NCBI RefSeq assembly: GCF_009709575.1
Contig: NZ_WIXO01000001.1
Location: 2,854,001-2,918,000, forward strand
From: Streptomyces taklimakanensis
GTDB taxonomy: Bacteria; Actinomycetota; Actinomycetes; Streptomycetales; Streptomycetaceae
DNA: 64,000 nt
Direction: 5' to 3'
How positions within the stretch are numbered: position 1 is the stretch's first letter; every line of letters starts with the position of its first letter. The translations under genes and the position numbers were made by a program. Shown one piece after another: positions 13,894 to 23,028 of the stretch. The notes beneath the pieces are model-generated. The model searched no databases, was not told where the DNA came from, and saw only the letters and a list, made by a program, of their open reading frames with translations.

Positions 13894-16107
13894 ATGGCCA
13901 CGCTTCTGTACCGGCTCGGCCGCTTCGCCTTCCGGCGGCGCGGGCTGGTCGCACTGCTCTGGGTGGTGGTGCTGGCGGTCGCGGGCGGCGCCGCCGCCGC
14001 CTCCACCTCGACAGCGTCCTCCTCCATATCCATCCCCGGCACCGAGGCGCAGAAGGCCTTCGAGCTGCTGGAAGAACGTTTCCCCGGCAGCAGCCCCGAC
14101 GGCGCCACCGCCCAGGTGGTCTTCCAGGCCCCGGACGGCGAGAAGATCACCGACCCGGAGAACAGGGCCGCCGTCGGCGAGGTCGTCGCCGAGATCTCCG
14201 AGGGGTCCCAGGTCCAGCAGGCCGTCGATCCCTTCCAGGCGCGGGCCGTCAGCCCGGACGGCACCATCGCCTACTCGCAGGTCTCCTACGAGACGAACGC
14301 CTTCGAGCTGACCGACGACTCCCGCGAGGCCCTGAAGGCCGCCGCCGAGGACGGCCGTCAGGCCGGGCTGACCGTGGAGATCGGCGGTGACGCGCTGGCG
14401 ACGATCCCGGAGACCGGCAGCGCCGAGGTGATCGGCGTGATCATCGCCGCCGTCGTGCTGCTGGTCACCTTCGGCGCGCTGGTCGCCGCCGGCCTGCCGC
14501 TGATCACCGCGCTGATCGGGGTCGGCATCAGCGTCTCGGTGATCACCGCGCTCACCGGGGTCCTGGACCTCGACAACACCACGCCGATCCTGGCCACCAT
14601 GATCGGCCTGGCCGTCGGCATCGACTACGCCCTGTTCATCGTCTCCCGCTACCGCGCCGAACTCGCCGAGGGCCGCAAGCCGCTGGACGCCGTCGGCCGC
14701 GCGGTCGGAACAGCCGGTTCCGCCGTGGTCTTCGCCGGGCTCACCGTCGTCATCGCGCTGGTCTGCCTGGCGGTCGTGGACATCCCGATCCTGACCAAGA
14801 TGGGGCTGGCCGCCGCCGGCGCCGTCGTCCTGGCCGTCCTGGTCGCCCTGACCCTGATCCCGGCGCTGCTGGGCCTGGCCGGAAAGCGGGTCCTGCCCCG
14901 CAAGCAGCGCTCCCTCGGCGACGGCGAGGCCGCCGCGCCGAAGGACAAGCCCGGCGCGGGCATCCGCTGGGCGCGGCTCGTGCTGCGCCGCCCGGTCGCG
15001 GTGCTGCTGGCCGGCGTGGTGGGCCTCGGCCTGATCGCCCTGCCCGCCTCCGACCTGGAGCTGGCCCTGCCCGACAACGGCTCCCAGCCCACCAGCACCA
15101 CCCAGCGCAGGGCCTACGACCTGATCGCGCAGGGCTTCGGTCCGGGCACCAACGGCCCCCTGGTCGTGACCGTCGACGCCCGGGGCAGCGACGACCCCCA
15201 GGCCGCCGCCGAGCGGACCGCGGGCGCCGTCCGGGAGTTGGAGGGCGTCGCCGCCGTGACCCCCGCCACGTTCAACGAGGCCGGCGACACCGCGATGATC
15301 AACGTCATCCCGACGTCCGCGCCGAGCAGCACCGCGACCGAGGACCTGGTCCACGACATCCGCTCCGAGGCCGGCGACATCGCCGCCGCCACGGGCGCGG
15401 AGGTGCTGGTCACCGGGCAGACGGCGATGGCCATCGACGTCTCCCAGAAGCTCGACGACGCCCTGGCGCCCTACCTGGCGCTCGTGGTCGGCCTGGCCTT
15501 CCTGCTGCTGATGGTGGTCTTCCGCTCGATCCTGGTCCCGCTCAAGGCCGCGCTCGGCTTCCTGCTGTCGGTGATCGCCGCGCTCGGCGCCGTCGTGGCG
15601 GTCTTCCAGTGGGGCTGGCTGGCCGACGTCTTCGGCGTGGAGCAGACCGGTCCGGTGATGAGCCTGATGCCGATCTTCCTGATCGGGCTCGTCTTCGGCC
15701 TGGCCATGGACTACGAGGTCTTCCTGGTCACGCGGATGCGGGAGGCCCACGTCCACGGCGAGAGCCCGCACGAGTCGGTCGTCACCGGCTTCGAGCACGG
15801 CGCCCGCGTGGTGACCGCCGCCGCACTGATCATGATCAGCGTCTTCGCCGGGTTCATCGGCTCCTCCGAGTCGATGATCAAGATGATCGGCTTCGGTCTG
15901 GCGATCGCCGTCCTCTTCGACGCGTTCGTCGTCCGCATGGCGATCGTCCCGGCCGTCCTGGCCCTGCTGGGCAAGTCCGCCTGGTGGCTGCCGCGGTGGC
16001 TGGACAAGGCCCTGCCCAACGTGGACGTCGAGGGCGAGAAGCTCCAGCGCGAACTGGCCGACTCCGACACGCCGGCCGAACCCGAGCCGGCCGCCAACCG
16101 CTCCTGA
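13894..16107 (+). CDS. MMPL/RND-family membrane transporter
   Basis: The 737-residue protein has 11-12 transmembrane segments in two repeats, each with one N-terminal helix, a periplasmic loop and a five-helix SSD-like bundle. The first repeat has IGLAVGIDYALFIVSRYRAE and the second LVFGLAMDYEVFLVTRMREA; the Asp-Tyr pairs are the proton-relay residues of MMPL proteins. Family members (MmpL3, ActII-3) export lipids or pigmented antibiotics. The TGA is followed by a hairpin terminator at 16211-16257. Which cargo is carried is unknown. Confidence 0.93.
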   Translation: MATLLYRLGRFAFRRRGLVALLWVVVLAVAGGAAAASTSTASSSISIPGTEAQKAFELLEERFPGSSPDGATAQVVFQAPDGEKITDPENRAAVGEVVAEISEGSQVQQAVDPFQARAVSPDGTIAYSQVSYETNAFELTDDSREALKAAAEDGRQAGLTVEIGGDALATIPETGSAEVIGVIIAAVVLLVTFGALVAAGLPLITALIGVGISVSVITALTGVLDLDNTTPILATMIGLAVGIDYALFIVSRYRAELAEGRKPLDAVGRAVGTAGSAVVFAGLTVVIALVCLAVVDIPILTKMGLAAAGAVVLAVLVALTLIPALLGLAGKRVLPRKQRSLGDGEAAAPKDKPGAGIRWARLVLRRPVAVLLAGVVGLGLIALPASDLELALPDNGSQPTSTTQRRAYDLIAQGFGPGTNGPLVVTVDARGSDDPQAAAERTAGAVRELEGVAAVTPATFNEAGDTAMINVIPTSAPSSTATEDLVHDIRSEAGDIAAATGAEVLVTGQTAMAIDVSQKLDDALAPYLALVVGLAFLLLMVVFRSILVPLKAALGFLLSVIAALGAVVAVFQWGWLADVFGVEQTGPVMSLMPIFLIGLVFGLAMDYEVFLVTRMREAHVHGESPHESVVTGFEHGARVVTAAALIMISVFAGFIGSSESMIKMIGFGLAIAVLFDAFVVRMAIVPAVLALLGKSAWWLPRWLDKALPNVDVEGEKLQRELADSDTPAEPEPAANRS

Positions 16108-16210
16108 CACCGGGAGCACCACGGCACGGGGCCGCCGCGCGAACGGAAGCGGAGACGCGACGGCCCCGGCCACGCCGAGCCCGTGGGGACGGGGAACGGC
16201 GTGGCGCCGA

Positions 16211-16257
16211 CGGGCCCGGCCCGCGGCTCCCCCGGAAGGGGGACCGCGGCCGGGCCC
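16211..16257. terminator. Bidirectional hairpin terminator
   Basis: A GC-rich stem starts CGGGCCCGGCC and ends GGCCGGGCCCG, and it closes on CCCCC-GGAA-GGGGG with one bulged base. It lies between the convergent MMPL gene and P-loop kinase gene. Confidence 0.75.
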
Positions 16258-16264
16258 GCGCGCG

Positions 16265-16735
16265 TCAGCGGACGCGGGCGGCGGGGAGGGCGGCCAGGAT
16301 CGCGTCCACCGTCTCCCCCGGCGTCCGGTCGGAGGTGTCCAGCCACAGGCCCAGGCGCGGGGTCTCCTCGCGCAACGAGCGGTCCGGCTCCCGGACCGTC
16401 CACGCGCCGTACCCCTTCTTCGCGCGCCCCGCCTCGCGGGCCGCGACCGCGTCGGGGCCCGGGGCGAGCACCACCACGTACAGCGGGCGCGTATGGACCA
16501 AGGTGGTGTAGCGGGCCGGCTCCTCGCCGAGCAGGACGTCCTGGACGACGGCGGTCCGGCCGGCTTCGGCGTAGGCGTCGGCCGTCGAGGCCGACAGGCG
16601 GTACCGCAGGCGGAGTTGGGCGACGGTCGACTTGCCGGAGGCCATCACCCCGGTGACGACCACCACGGAGGGCCCGGGGTCGGACGCGCTCGTGCCGGAC
16701 GCTCTCGTGCCGGACGCTCTCGTCCCCTCCCGCAC
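16265..16735 (-). CDS. P-loop phosphotransferase-like protein with apparent internal deletion
   Basis: The 156-residue protein contains a Walker A, VVVVTGVMASGKST, and C-terminal kinase-family blocks (GRTAVVQDVLLGEEPARY, RPLYVVVLAPGPDAVAAREA, RKGYGAWTV-like AKKGYGAWTV, LGLWLDTSDRTP). Relatives recalled from Streptomyces are near 190 residues and have about 35 more residues between GKSTVAQ and LRLRYRLSA, including the RGD-containing substrate-binding segment. Here GKSTVAQ runs straight into LRLRYRLS, an in-frame loss. The N-terminus carries a repeated TRASG from a 15-bp tandem duplication. The start (GTG at 16735) is uncertain. Function may be lost or changed. Confidence 0.72.
   Translation of the reverse strand: MREGTRASGTRASGTSASDPGPSVVVVTGVMASGKSTVAQLRLRYRLSASTADAYAEAGRTAVVQDVLLGEEPARYTTLVHTRPLYVVVLAPGPDAVAAREAGRAKKGYGAWTVREPDRSLREETPRLGLWLDTSDRTPGETVDAILAALPAARVR
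16691..16720. repeat. 15-bp tandem duplication at the 5' end of the P-loop kinase gene
   Basis: CGTGCCGGACGCTCT occurs twice in tandem (16691-16705, 16706-16720), with a partial third unit on either side. It encodes TRASG repeats near the N-terminus and probably arose by slippage. Confidence 0.75.
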
Positions 16736-16827
16736 GGCGGTTCCACGGGCGCCGTGCGGGAGGAGACCCTACCCGCGCGGGCGGTGGGACGCTCCGGATC
16801 TCCCGCCGGGCCCACCGCCCGGCCCCG

Positions 16828-16989
16828 TCACCGCTGGGCGCTCCGTTTGACCAGGTAGGCGGCGGTCAGGCAGGCGACCATGATGGCGAGGAAGACCAGG
16901 GCTATGGCCAGGCCGCCGGGGAAGCCCCCCTCCTCCTCGGCCAGGTTCACGAGCGCGCCGCCCTGCGCGGCGTGGGCGTACCAACTCAT
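16828..16989 (-). CDS. Small single-pass membrane protein
   Basis: This 53-residue protein has a polar N-terminus (MSWYAHAAQGGALVN), a short acidic patch EEEGG, then one long hydrophobic helix GGLAIALVFLAIMVACLTAA and a basic tail YLVKRSAQR that sets the C-terminus inside. A good Shine-Dalgarno (GGAAGGGG) precedes the ATG at 16989. No family is recognised. It diverges from the phospholipase D-like gene. Confidence 0.72.
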   Translation of the reverse strand: MSWYAHAAQGGALVNLAEEEGGFPGGLAIALVFLAIMVACLTAAYLVKRSAQR

Positions 16990-17250
16990 GGCGGTTCCCC
17001 TTCCTCCCGGGCCCTCGCGGGACTCGTACCGTGGAACCGTCGCGGTCGCCACGGATGGCGCCGGCGCGGTCCGTGCCGTTCCCCTTCCCCCTTCGACAAC
17101 AGCGCACGCAGGGGCGCACGGCACGTCCCGGGCGCGGGCCCGTCTCCGGGCGGACCGGGACGGCCGGGGGTCCGGGGCGGCGGAATGTCCCATACCCGCC
17201 CTGAAACACATCGGACGGGGCATACGCCTCGGGAGAATTTTCGATTTCCG

Positions 17251-17273
17251 ACGGGATCCGGCACGGATCCCGT
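17251..17273 (+). promoter_or_regulatory. Perfect 10-bp hairpin just before the phospholipase D gene
   Basis: ACGGGATCCG-GCA-CGGATCCCGT forms a perfect inverted repeat ending 14 bases before the ATG, immediately ahead of the GGAAGAGGGA ribosome-binding site. It could be an operator, or an mRNA hairpin affecting translation. Confidence 0.5.
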
Positions 17274-17287
17274 GGGAAGAGGGACCG

Positions 17288-18544
17288 ATGGACGACACAG
17301 ACGAGCTGACACGGGACCGGACGCGCGCGGAGCCGCACGTGCCGGCCGGGGAGACGGCCGTGGGCACCGCCGCGGCCGGGGAGACGGCCGAGGAGCGCAA
17401 GCGGCGGCTGAGACGCCGGCTGGAGCGGCTGATCGGCATCGCCGCCACCGAGGGCAACTCCCTGGTCCGGCTCCGCAACGGCGACGAGATCTTCCCGGCG
17501 ATGCTGGAGAGCATCCGGACCGCCGAGCACACCGTCGACATGATGACGTTCGTGTACTGGCGCGGCGAGATCGCCCGTGAGTTCGCTCACACGATGGCGG
17601 AGCGGGCCCGCGCGGGCGTCCGGGTGCGGCTGCTGCTGGACGGCTTCGGCAGCCGGCTGATCGAGAAGGACCTGCTGGAGCTGATGGACGACGCCGGGGT
17701 GCGGGTCGCCTGGTTCCGCAGACCGCTGTGGATCTCCCCGATGAAGCAGAACCACCGCTGCCACCGCAAGGTGCTGGTGGTGGACGAGGAGGTCGCCTAC
17801 ACCGGAGGCGTGGGGATCGCCGAGGAGTGGTGCGGCGACGCCCGGAACGAGGGCGAGTGGCGCGACACCCACGTCCGGGTGCGCGGTCCGGCCGTGGACG
17901 GGATCGCGGCCGCGTTCGCGCAGAACTGGGCCGAGTGCTCCGACGTGCTCTTCGACGAGCGGGACCGCTTCGTCGAGCACGAACCGCAGGGCGACGCGGT
18001 GGTGCAGGTGGTGCGCGGCTCGGCCGGCTTCGGCTGGCAGGACATGCAGACGCTGCTGCGGGTGGTGCTGGAGACGGCCCGGGAGCGGGTGCGGCTGGCC
18101 ACGGCGTACTTCGCCCCGGACCCGTACTTCGTGGAGCTGCTCTGCGCCACCGCCCGGCGCGGGGTGGAGGTGGAGATCCTGCTGCCCGGTCCGCACACCG
18201 ACCAGCGGGTGTGCCAACTGGCCGGACAGAACTTCTACGAGGACCTGCTGGCGTGCGGGGTGAGGATCCTGCACTACCAGCCGACGATGATGCACGCCAA
18301 GATCGTCACCGTGGACGGGGTGGCCTCCCTGGTGGGCTCCACCAACCTCAACCGGCGCTCCCTGGACCACGACGAGGAGGTGATGCTCGTCGTGCTGGAC
18401 GAGGACTTCACCGCGCGGCTCGACCGCGACTTCGACGACGACGTGCGCCACAGCGTCCGCATCAGGGGCGTGCGCTGGCGACGGCGTCCGCTCGCGCAGC
18501 GGCTGAAGGAGGCGGCCGTCCTGCCCGTCCGGCGCTTCCTGTGA
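17288..18544 (+). CDS. Phospholipase D-superfamily (cardiolipin synthase-like) enzyme
   Basis: The 418-residue protein has the two HKD motifs of the PLD superfamily: HRKVLVVDEEVAYTGG near residue 160 and MMHAKIVTVDGVASLVGSTN near 335. The second has the usual downstream GSTNLNRRS. Unlike typical cardiolipin synthases there is no clear N-terminal pair of transmembrane helices; the first 45 residues are acidic and disordered, followed by a basic helix ERKRRLRRRLERL. It probably transfers or hydrolyses phosphatidyl groups at the membrane. It ends at a strong terminator shared with aspS. Confidence 0.88.
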   Translation: MDDTDELTRDRTRAEPHVPAGETAVGTAAAGETAEERKRRLRRRLERLIGIAATEGNSLVRLRNGDEIFPAMLESIRTAEHTVDMMTFVYWRGEIAREFAHTMAERARAGVRVRLLLDGFGSRLIEKDLLELMDDAGVRVAWFRRPLWISPMKQNHRCHRKVLVVDEEVAYTGGVGIAEEWCGDARNEGEWRDTHVRVRGPAVDGIAAAFAQNWAECSDVLFDERDRFVEHEPQGDAVVQVVRGSAGFGWQDMQTLLRVVLETARERVRLATAYFAPDPYFVELLCATARRGVEVEILLPGPHTDQRVCQLAGQNFYEDLLACGVRILHYQPTMMHAKIVTVDGVASLVGSTNLNRRSLDHDEEVMLVVLDEDFTARLDRDFDDDVRHSVRIRGVRWRRRPLAQRLKEAAVLPVRRFL

Positions 18545-18580
18545 GCGGCGCGACCGGACGGCGGGACGGACGGGAGACGG

Positions 18581-18624
18581 GTGGGGCCCCGGCACCGTCC
18601 CCACGGACGGCACCGGGGCCCCAC
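18581..18624. terminator. Bidirectional hairpin terminator
   Basis: GTGGGGCCCCGG (18581-18592) pairs with CCGGGGCCCCAC (18613-18624), and an inner 6-bp stem closes on CCAC with two mismatches between the two. It separates the convergent phospholipase gene and aspS. Confidence 0.82.
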
Positions 18625-18659
18625 CCGACGGGTGCCACCGCCTCGGGCGGCACCGCGGA

Positions 18660-20429
18660 CTACTTGGCCTGCGGAGGCTTGCGCACCGAGAGGTGCAGCT
18701 CCTTCAGACGGGCCTCGTCGACCTCGCTCGGGGCGCCCATCAGCAGATCCTGGGCGTTGCCGTTGAGCGGGAAGGCGATCGTCTCGCGGATGTTGGGCTC
18801 GTCGGCCAGCAGCATCACGATGCGGTCCACGCCCGGGGCGATGCCACCGTGCGGCGGGGCGCCGAAGTGGAAGGCGCGGAGCATGCCGCCGAACTCGTGC
18901 TCGACCTCCTCGCGGCCGTAGCCGGCGATCTCGAAGGCCTTGTACATGATCTCCGGCTCGTGGTTCCGGATCGCGCCCGAGGAGAGCTCGACACCGTTGC
19001 AGACGATGTCGTACTGCCAGGCCAGAATGTCCAGCGGGTCCTTGGTCTCCAGCGCCTCCAGACCGCCCTGCGGCATGGAGAACGGGTTGTGGGAGAACTC
19101 GATCTGCCCGGTGTCCTCGTTCTTCTCGAACATCGGGAAGTCGACGATCCAGCAGAAGCGGAAGACGTTCTCCTCGAACTGGCCGGTGCGGCGGCCGGCC
19201 TCGACCCGGACCGCGCCCATGATCTTGGAGACCTCGTCGAACTCGCCCGCGCCGAAGAAGACCGCCGTGCCCGGCTTGGCGTCCAGCCGGGACAGCAGCG
19301 CGGAGACGTTCTCCTCGGTGAGGAACTTGGCGATCGGGCCGGTGAGCTTGCCCTCGTCGCCGACGCGCACCCAGGCCAGGCCCTTGGCGCCCTGCTCCAC
19401 GGCGAACTCGCCCATCTGGTCGAAGAACTTGCGCGGCTGGTCGGCGGTGTCGGGCACGGCCAGGGCGCGGACGTGCCGGTCGGCGAACGCCTTGAAACCG
19501 GAACCGGCGAAGACGTCGGAGACGTCGACCAGTTCCAGCGGAACGCGCAGGTCCGGCTTGTCGCTGCCGTACTTGAGCATCGCCTCGCGGAACGGGATGC
19601 GCGGGAAGGGGGAGGTGACGTGCCGGCCGCCGCCGAACTCCTCGAACAGCTCGGTCATCACCTTCTCGATGACGCCGAAGACGTCCTCCTGCTCGACGAA
19701 GCTCATCTCGACGTCGAGCTGGTAGAACTCGCCCGGCGAACGGTCGGCGCGGGCGTCCTCGTCGCGGAAGCAGGGCGCGATCTGGAAGTAGCGGTCGAAG
19801 CCGGCGATCATCAGCAGCTGCTTGAACTGCTGCGGGGCCTGCGGCAGGGCGTAGAACTTCCCCGCGTGCAGCCGGGAGGGCACCAGGAAGTCGCGGGCGC
19901 CCTCGGGGGAGGTGGCCGACAGGATCGGGGTGGCCATCTCGTTGAAGCCGAGCGCGGTCATCTTCTGCCGGATGGCCGCGATGACGGCCGAGCGCAGCAT
20001 GATGTTGCGGTGCATGCGCTCCTTGCGCAGGTCGAGGAAGCGGTACTCCAGGCGCCGCTCCTCGTTGACGCCGTCCTCGGTGTTGATGGTGAACGGCAGC
20101 GGGTCGGCGCCGCCCAGCACCTCGACCTCGGCGACCTCGACCTCGACCTCGCCGGTGGGCAGCTCGGGGTTGACGTTCTCCTCGCCGCGCGCGACGACCC
20201 GGCCGTCGACGCGGACGACGGACTCCTTGGTGATCGAGCTCAGCGCCTCGTAGGGGGCGGTGTCCGGGCGGACGACGAGCTGGACGATCCCGTAGTGGTC
20301 CCGCAGATCGATGAAGAGGATGCCGCCCAGGTTCCGCCGATTGTGCAGCCAGCCGGAGAGGCGGACATCCGTGTCGATGTCCGCGGCACGGAGCTCGCCG
20401 CAGGTGTGGGACCGGTACCGATGCATCAT
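18660..20429 (-). CDS. aspS: Aspartate--tRNA ligase
   Basis: The 589-residue class II synthetase charges tRNA-Asp (and probably tRNA-Asn for GatCAB amidation, as most streptomycetes lack AsnRS; this part is inference). It has the OB-fold anticodon domain ([20 protein letters not shown], residues about 20-110), motif 2 around [19 protein letters not shown], the bacterial GAD insertion (about 290-410) and motif 3 [12 protein letters not shown] near the C-terminus. Length is normal for bacterial AspRS. Two adjacent ATG codons at 20429 and 20426 could serve as start. It is transcribed away from the SpoIIE-type gene. Confidence 0.97.
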   Translation of the reverse strand: MMHRYRSHTCGELRAADIDTDVRLSGWLHNRRNLGGILFIDLRDHYGIVQLVVRPDTAPYEALSSITKESVVRVDGRVVARGEENVNPELPTGEVEVEVAEVEVLGGADPLPFTINTEDGVNEERRLEYRFLDLRKERMHRNIMLRSAVIAAIRQKMTALGFNEMATPILSATSPEGARDFLVPSRLHAGKFYALPQAPQQFKQLLMIAGFDRYFQIAPCFRDEDARADRSPGEFYQLDVEMSFVEQEDVFGVIEKVMTELFEEFGGGRHVTSPFPRIPFREAMLKYGSDKPDLRVPLELVDVSDVFAGSGFKAFADRHVRALAVPDTADQPRKFFDQMGEFAVEQGAKGLAWVRVGDEGKLTGPIAKFLTEENVSALLSRLDAKPGTAVFFGAGEFDEVSKIMGAVRVEAGRRTGQFEENVFRFCWIVDFPMFEKNEDTGQIEFSHNPFSMPQGGLEALETKDPLDILAWQYDIVCNGVELSSGAIRNHEPEIMYKAFEIAGYGREEVEHEFGGMLRAFHFGAPPHGGIAPGVDRIVMLLADEPNIRETIAFPLNGNAQDLLMGAPSEVDEARLKELHLSVRKPPQAK

Positions 20430-20626
20430 TCGTCCAAGTCGTCAGGTTGTCGGGTCTCGTCGGGCCGCCTGTCGGCGCTCCGGCAGCACGTCCGTCGGCA
20501 CATCCGTCCGGGCGCCGGTCCGGGCTTGCGTCGGAGCCGCGCCGGAAACCGCACCGGGCCGTCCGGGGCCGCTCTCGGGGCGGGCACGCACGCCTCACAG
20601 ACTACCGCCCGAGCCTCTTCCGCTGG

Positions 20627-20661
20627 TTGCCCTCCGAACACGCGCACATAGAGTGTAAAAG
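20627..20661 (+). promoter_or_regulatory. Candidate promoter giving a leaderless mRNA
   Basis: TTGCCC (20627-20632), a 16-base spacer and TAGAGT (20649-20654) place the expected start site at or next to the GTG initiation codon at 20661. There is no Shine-Dalgarno upstream. This fits leaderless transcription, which is common in actinobacteria. Confidence 0.5.
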
Positions 20662-22979
20662 TGCGTATCGAGGACATTTTGTCGATCAACGGAGTCGGGC
20701 TCTGGCGGTGGGACAGCACCGCCGGCCTCATCACGCTGGACGCCACCGCGGCCCGGCTCCTCGGCCTCCCCCCGGAGGAGACCGCCCTCACCGAGGCCGA
20801 ACTGCGCCGCCACTACCACTCGCTCGACTACGCCGAACTGGCCAACATCGCCGCCCTCGCCCTCACCGAGGGCACCATCGCCGAGGCACTGCTGCGGGTG
20901 GTCTCGGAGGACGGCACCGTGCTGCGGATCGTGCGCAACCGCATGGCCCTGGTCGGACAGGGCCCCGTCGACCCGACCGGCACCGACCCGACCCCGACGA
21001 ACTTCGTGCTCCACGGGCTGATCGTCGAGACGTCCCGGCCCGCCGCCTCCGGCCGGGCGCCCCAGGAGGTCCCCGCCGGGGCCCTGCTGGAGGAGCACGA
21101 GCCGGCGGACCCGGCGGGCCCGGCGGGCTCCGCCCCCGAGCCGTCGGGCGGCACCCCCGCCGTGCGCTCCCCGACCTGGCAGGCACCCGTCACCGACGAG
21201 TGGCGACGTTCCCGCGAGGCGTTCCTGACGGACCTCGGGCGTTCGCTGGCCGAGTCCCACACCACCCGGGACGTGCTGCGGGTGGCGGCCGAGCTGTCGC
21301 TGCCCGACCTCTCCCCCGCCGCCATGGTCGTCTACGGGGTGCGGGGCGACCGGCTGGCGCCGATCGGCGTCTACGGGCCGCGCGAACTCGACCGGCGGCC
21401 GTTCGCCGAGATGACGCTGGACAGCGACTACCCCGGCAGCACCGTGGTCCACACCGGCCGGGCCGTCTACCTGTCCTCGCCCGACGAGTACCGTCGCCGC
21501 TTCCCCGCCGCCTGGTCGCTGGTCAGGCACTACGAGCACCGCTCCTGGGCGTACCTGCCGCTGATCGTGGGCGGACGGACGATCGGCTCCTGGCTGATCG
21601 CCTTCCGGGAGCCGACGACCTTCTCCCCGGACCACCGGTACCTGCTGGTCACGGTGGCCCGGATGCTCGCCCAGGCGCTGTCGCGGGTGTACGTCCAGGA
21701 GTCCCGGCGGGAGCTGTCCGACAGCCTCCAGCGCGTCATGCGCCCCGCCCGCCGGACCCGGGTGCCGGGCATGACGATCGCCGGCCGCTACCTGCCGGCC
21801 GGCAGCGGGCTCCAGGTCGGCGGCGACTGGTACGACGTGATCCGGCTGCCGTCCGGCCGCACCGCGCTGGTCATCGGCGACGTGCAGGGGCACGACGTGC
21901 GGGCCGCGGGGATCATGGCGCAGCTGCGGATCGCGCTGCGCGCCTACGCCGCGGAGGGGCACCGACCCGACGCCGTGCTCTCCCGGGCCAACCGCTTCCT
22001 GGCCGGGCTGGACTCCGACGAGCTGCCCGAGTCCGACACCGGCGGGAGCGACGCGCCCCCGCTGGACGACCACCGCTTCGCCACCTGCCTGTACGTGGAG
22101 ACCGACCCGGCCACGGGCACCCTCGACATCGCCCGCGCCGGGCACCCCGACCCGGTCGTCCGCCTGGCCGACGGCACCGTGCTGACCCTGGCCACCCCGG
22201 CCGGACCGCCGCTGGGAGTGGAGTCGGAGTCGGACTACCCGATCACCCGAACGGTGCTGAACCGGGGCGAGACGCTCCTGATGTGCACCGACGGATTGGT
22301 GGAGACGAGCGGCCTGAGCTACGACACCGGGTGGGCGCGGCTCCGGAAGGCCCTGGCCGAGCACCCCTGCACCTCGCTGGAGGACCTCGCCGACGGGCTC
22401 ATCGACACCATGAACGGCCCTCCCACGCGCCACGTCACCGGCACCGGCGCCGGGGACGAACCGCACACGGGAGGCCGCGAGGACGACATCGCGCTGCTGC
22501 TCCTGAGCCGGGGCACCGAGGGCCCGTCGCCCCGGCGGCCGACGGTCCGCCGCCTGGTCCTGTCCGTCGCCCAGACGGAGCCGGCCCGGATCGCCACGGC
22601 CCGCCACCAACTGCGCGAGCTGCTGTACGACTGGGCGTCCGACGACCAGGCGGAGGGCGCCGTGCTGCTGCTGTCGGAGGTGCTGACCAACGTCCTGGTG
22701 CACACCGAGGGGGACGCCTCGCTGGTCGCCGAGCTGTCCGGGGAGCGCGGCTCGCGCCGGCTGCGGGTGGAGGTCGCCGACCCCAGCGACGAGCTGCCCC
22801 ACCGGCGCGAGCCCGGCGAGCTGGCCTCACGCGGTCGGGGACTGCTGCTGCTGGAGATGCTGGCGGACTCCTGGGGGGTGGCGCCCAGGGGGGTGGGGAA
22901 GAGCATCTGGTTCGAGCTCCGCGAGAGCGCCGGGTCGGGCCGGACGACCGGACCGGAACGGCCCGCGGGCGGCGACTGA
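20661..22979 (+). CDS. SpoIIE-type PP2C phosphatase with PAS, GAF and HATPase domains
   Basis: The 772-residue protein carries a PAS-like sensor (about 10-125, GLWRWDSTAGLITLDATAAR), a GAF domain (about 180-340), a SpoIIE/PP2C phosphatase (about 360-600: GGDWYDVIRLPSGRTALVIG, then DVQGHDVRAAG and MCTDGLVETSG with the metal Asp residues) and a C-terminal RsbW-like HATPase (about 640-760: LLLSEVLTNVLVHTEGD, RGRGLLLLEMLADSWGV). It could both dephosphorylate an anti-anti-sigma factor and carry its own kinase/anti-sigma module. No STAS partner lies in the window. Possible leaderless GTG start. Confidence 0.93.
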   Translation: MRIEDILSINGVGLWRWDSTAGLITLDATAARLLGLPPEETALTEAELRRHYHSLDYAELANIAALALTEGTIAEALLRVVSEDGTVLRIVRNRMALVGQGPVDPTGTDPTPTNFVLHGLIVETSRPAASGRAPQEVPAGALLEEHEPADPAGPAGSAPEPSGGTPAVRSPTWQAPVTDEWRRSREAFLTDLGRSLAESHTTRDVLRVAAELSLPDLSPAAMVVYGVRGDRLAPIGVYGPRELDRRPFAEMTLDSDYPGSTVVHTGRAVYLSSPDEYRRRFPAAWSLVRHYEHRSWAYLPLIVGGRTIGSWLIAFREPTTFSPDHRYLLVTVARMLAQALSRVYVQESRRELSDSLQRVMRPARRTRVPGMTIAGRYLPAGSGLQVGGDWYDVIRLPSGRTALVIGDVQGHDVRAAGIMAQLRIALRAYAAEGHRPDAVLSRANRFLAGLDSDELPESDTGGSDAPPLDDHRFATCLYVETDPATGTLDIARAGHPDPVVRLADGTVLTLATPAGPPLGVESESDYPITRTVLNRGETLLMCTDGLVETSGLSYDTGWARLRKALAEHPCTSLEDLADGLIDTMNGPPTRHVTGTGAGDEPHTGGREDDIALLLLSRGTEGPSPRRPTVRRLVLSVAQTEPARIATARHQLRELLYDWASDDQAEGAVLLLSEVLTNVLVHTEGDASLVAELSGERGSRRLRVEVADPSDELPHRREPGELASRGRGLLLLEMLADSWGVAPRGVGKSIWFELRESAGSGRTTGPERPAGGD

Positions 22980-22997
22980 GGCCGAGAGCGGGCGGTT

Positions 22998-23016
22998 CCG
23001 GCCGGTCTCCGGCCGG
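22998..23016. terminator. Short GC-rich hairpin between convergent genes
   Basis: CCGGCCGG-TCT-CCGGCCGG is a perfect 8-bp stem with a 3-base loop between the SpoIIE-type gene and the pirin gene. Confidence 0.45.
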
Positions 23017-23028
23017 TCGGGGCGGACC

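Noticed and set aside
13885..16173. A 762-residue open frame on the minus strand opposite the MMPL gene
   Set aside because: Its composition is Gly/Asp/Gln/Arg-rich with no domain, and the plus strand carries clear MMPL motifs. It is a GC-driven antisense frame.
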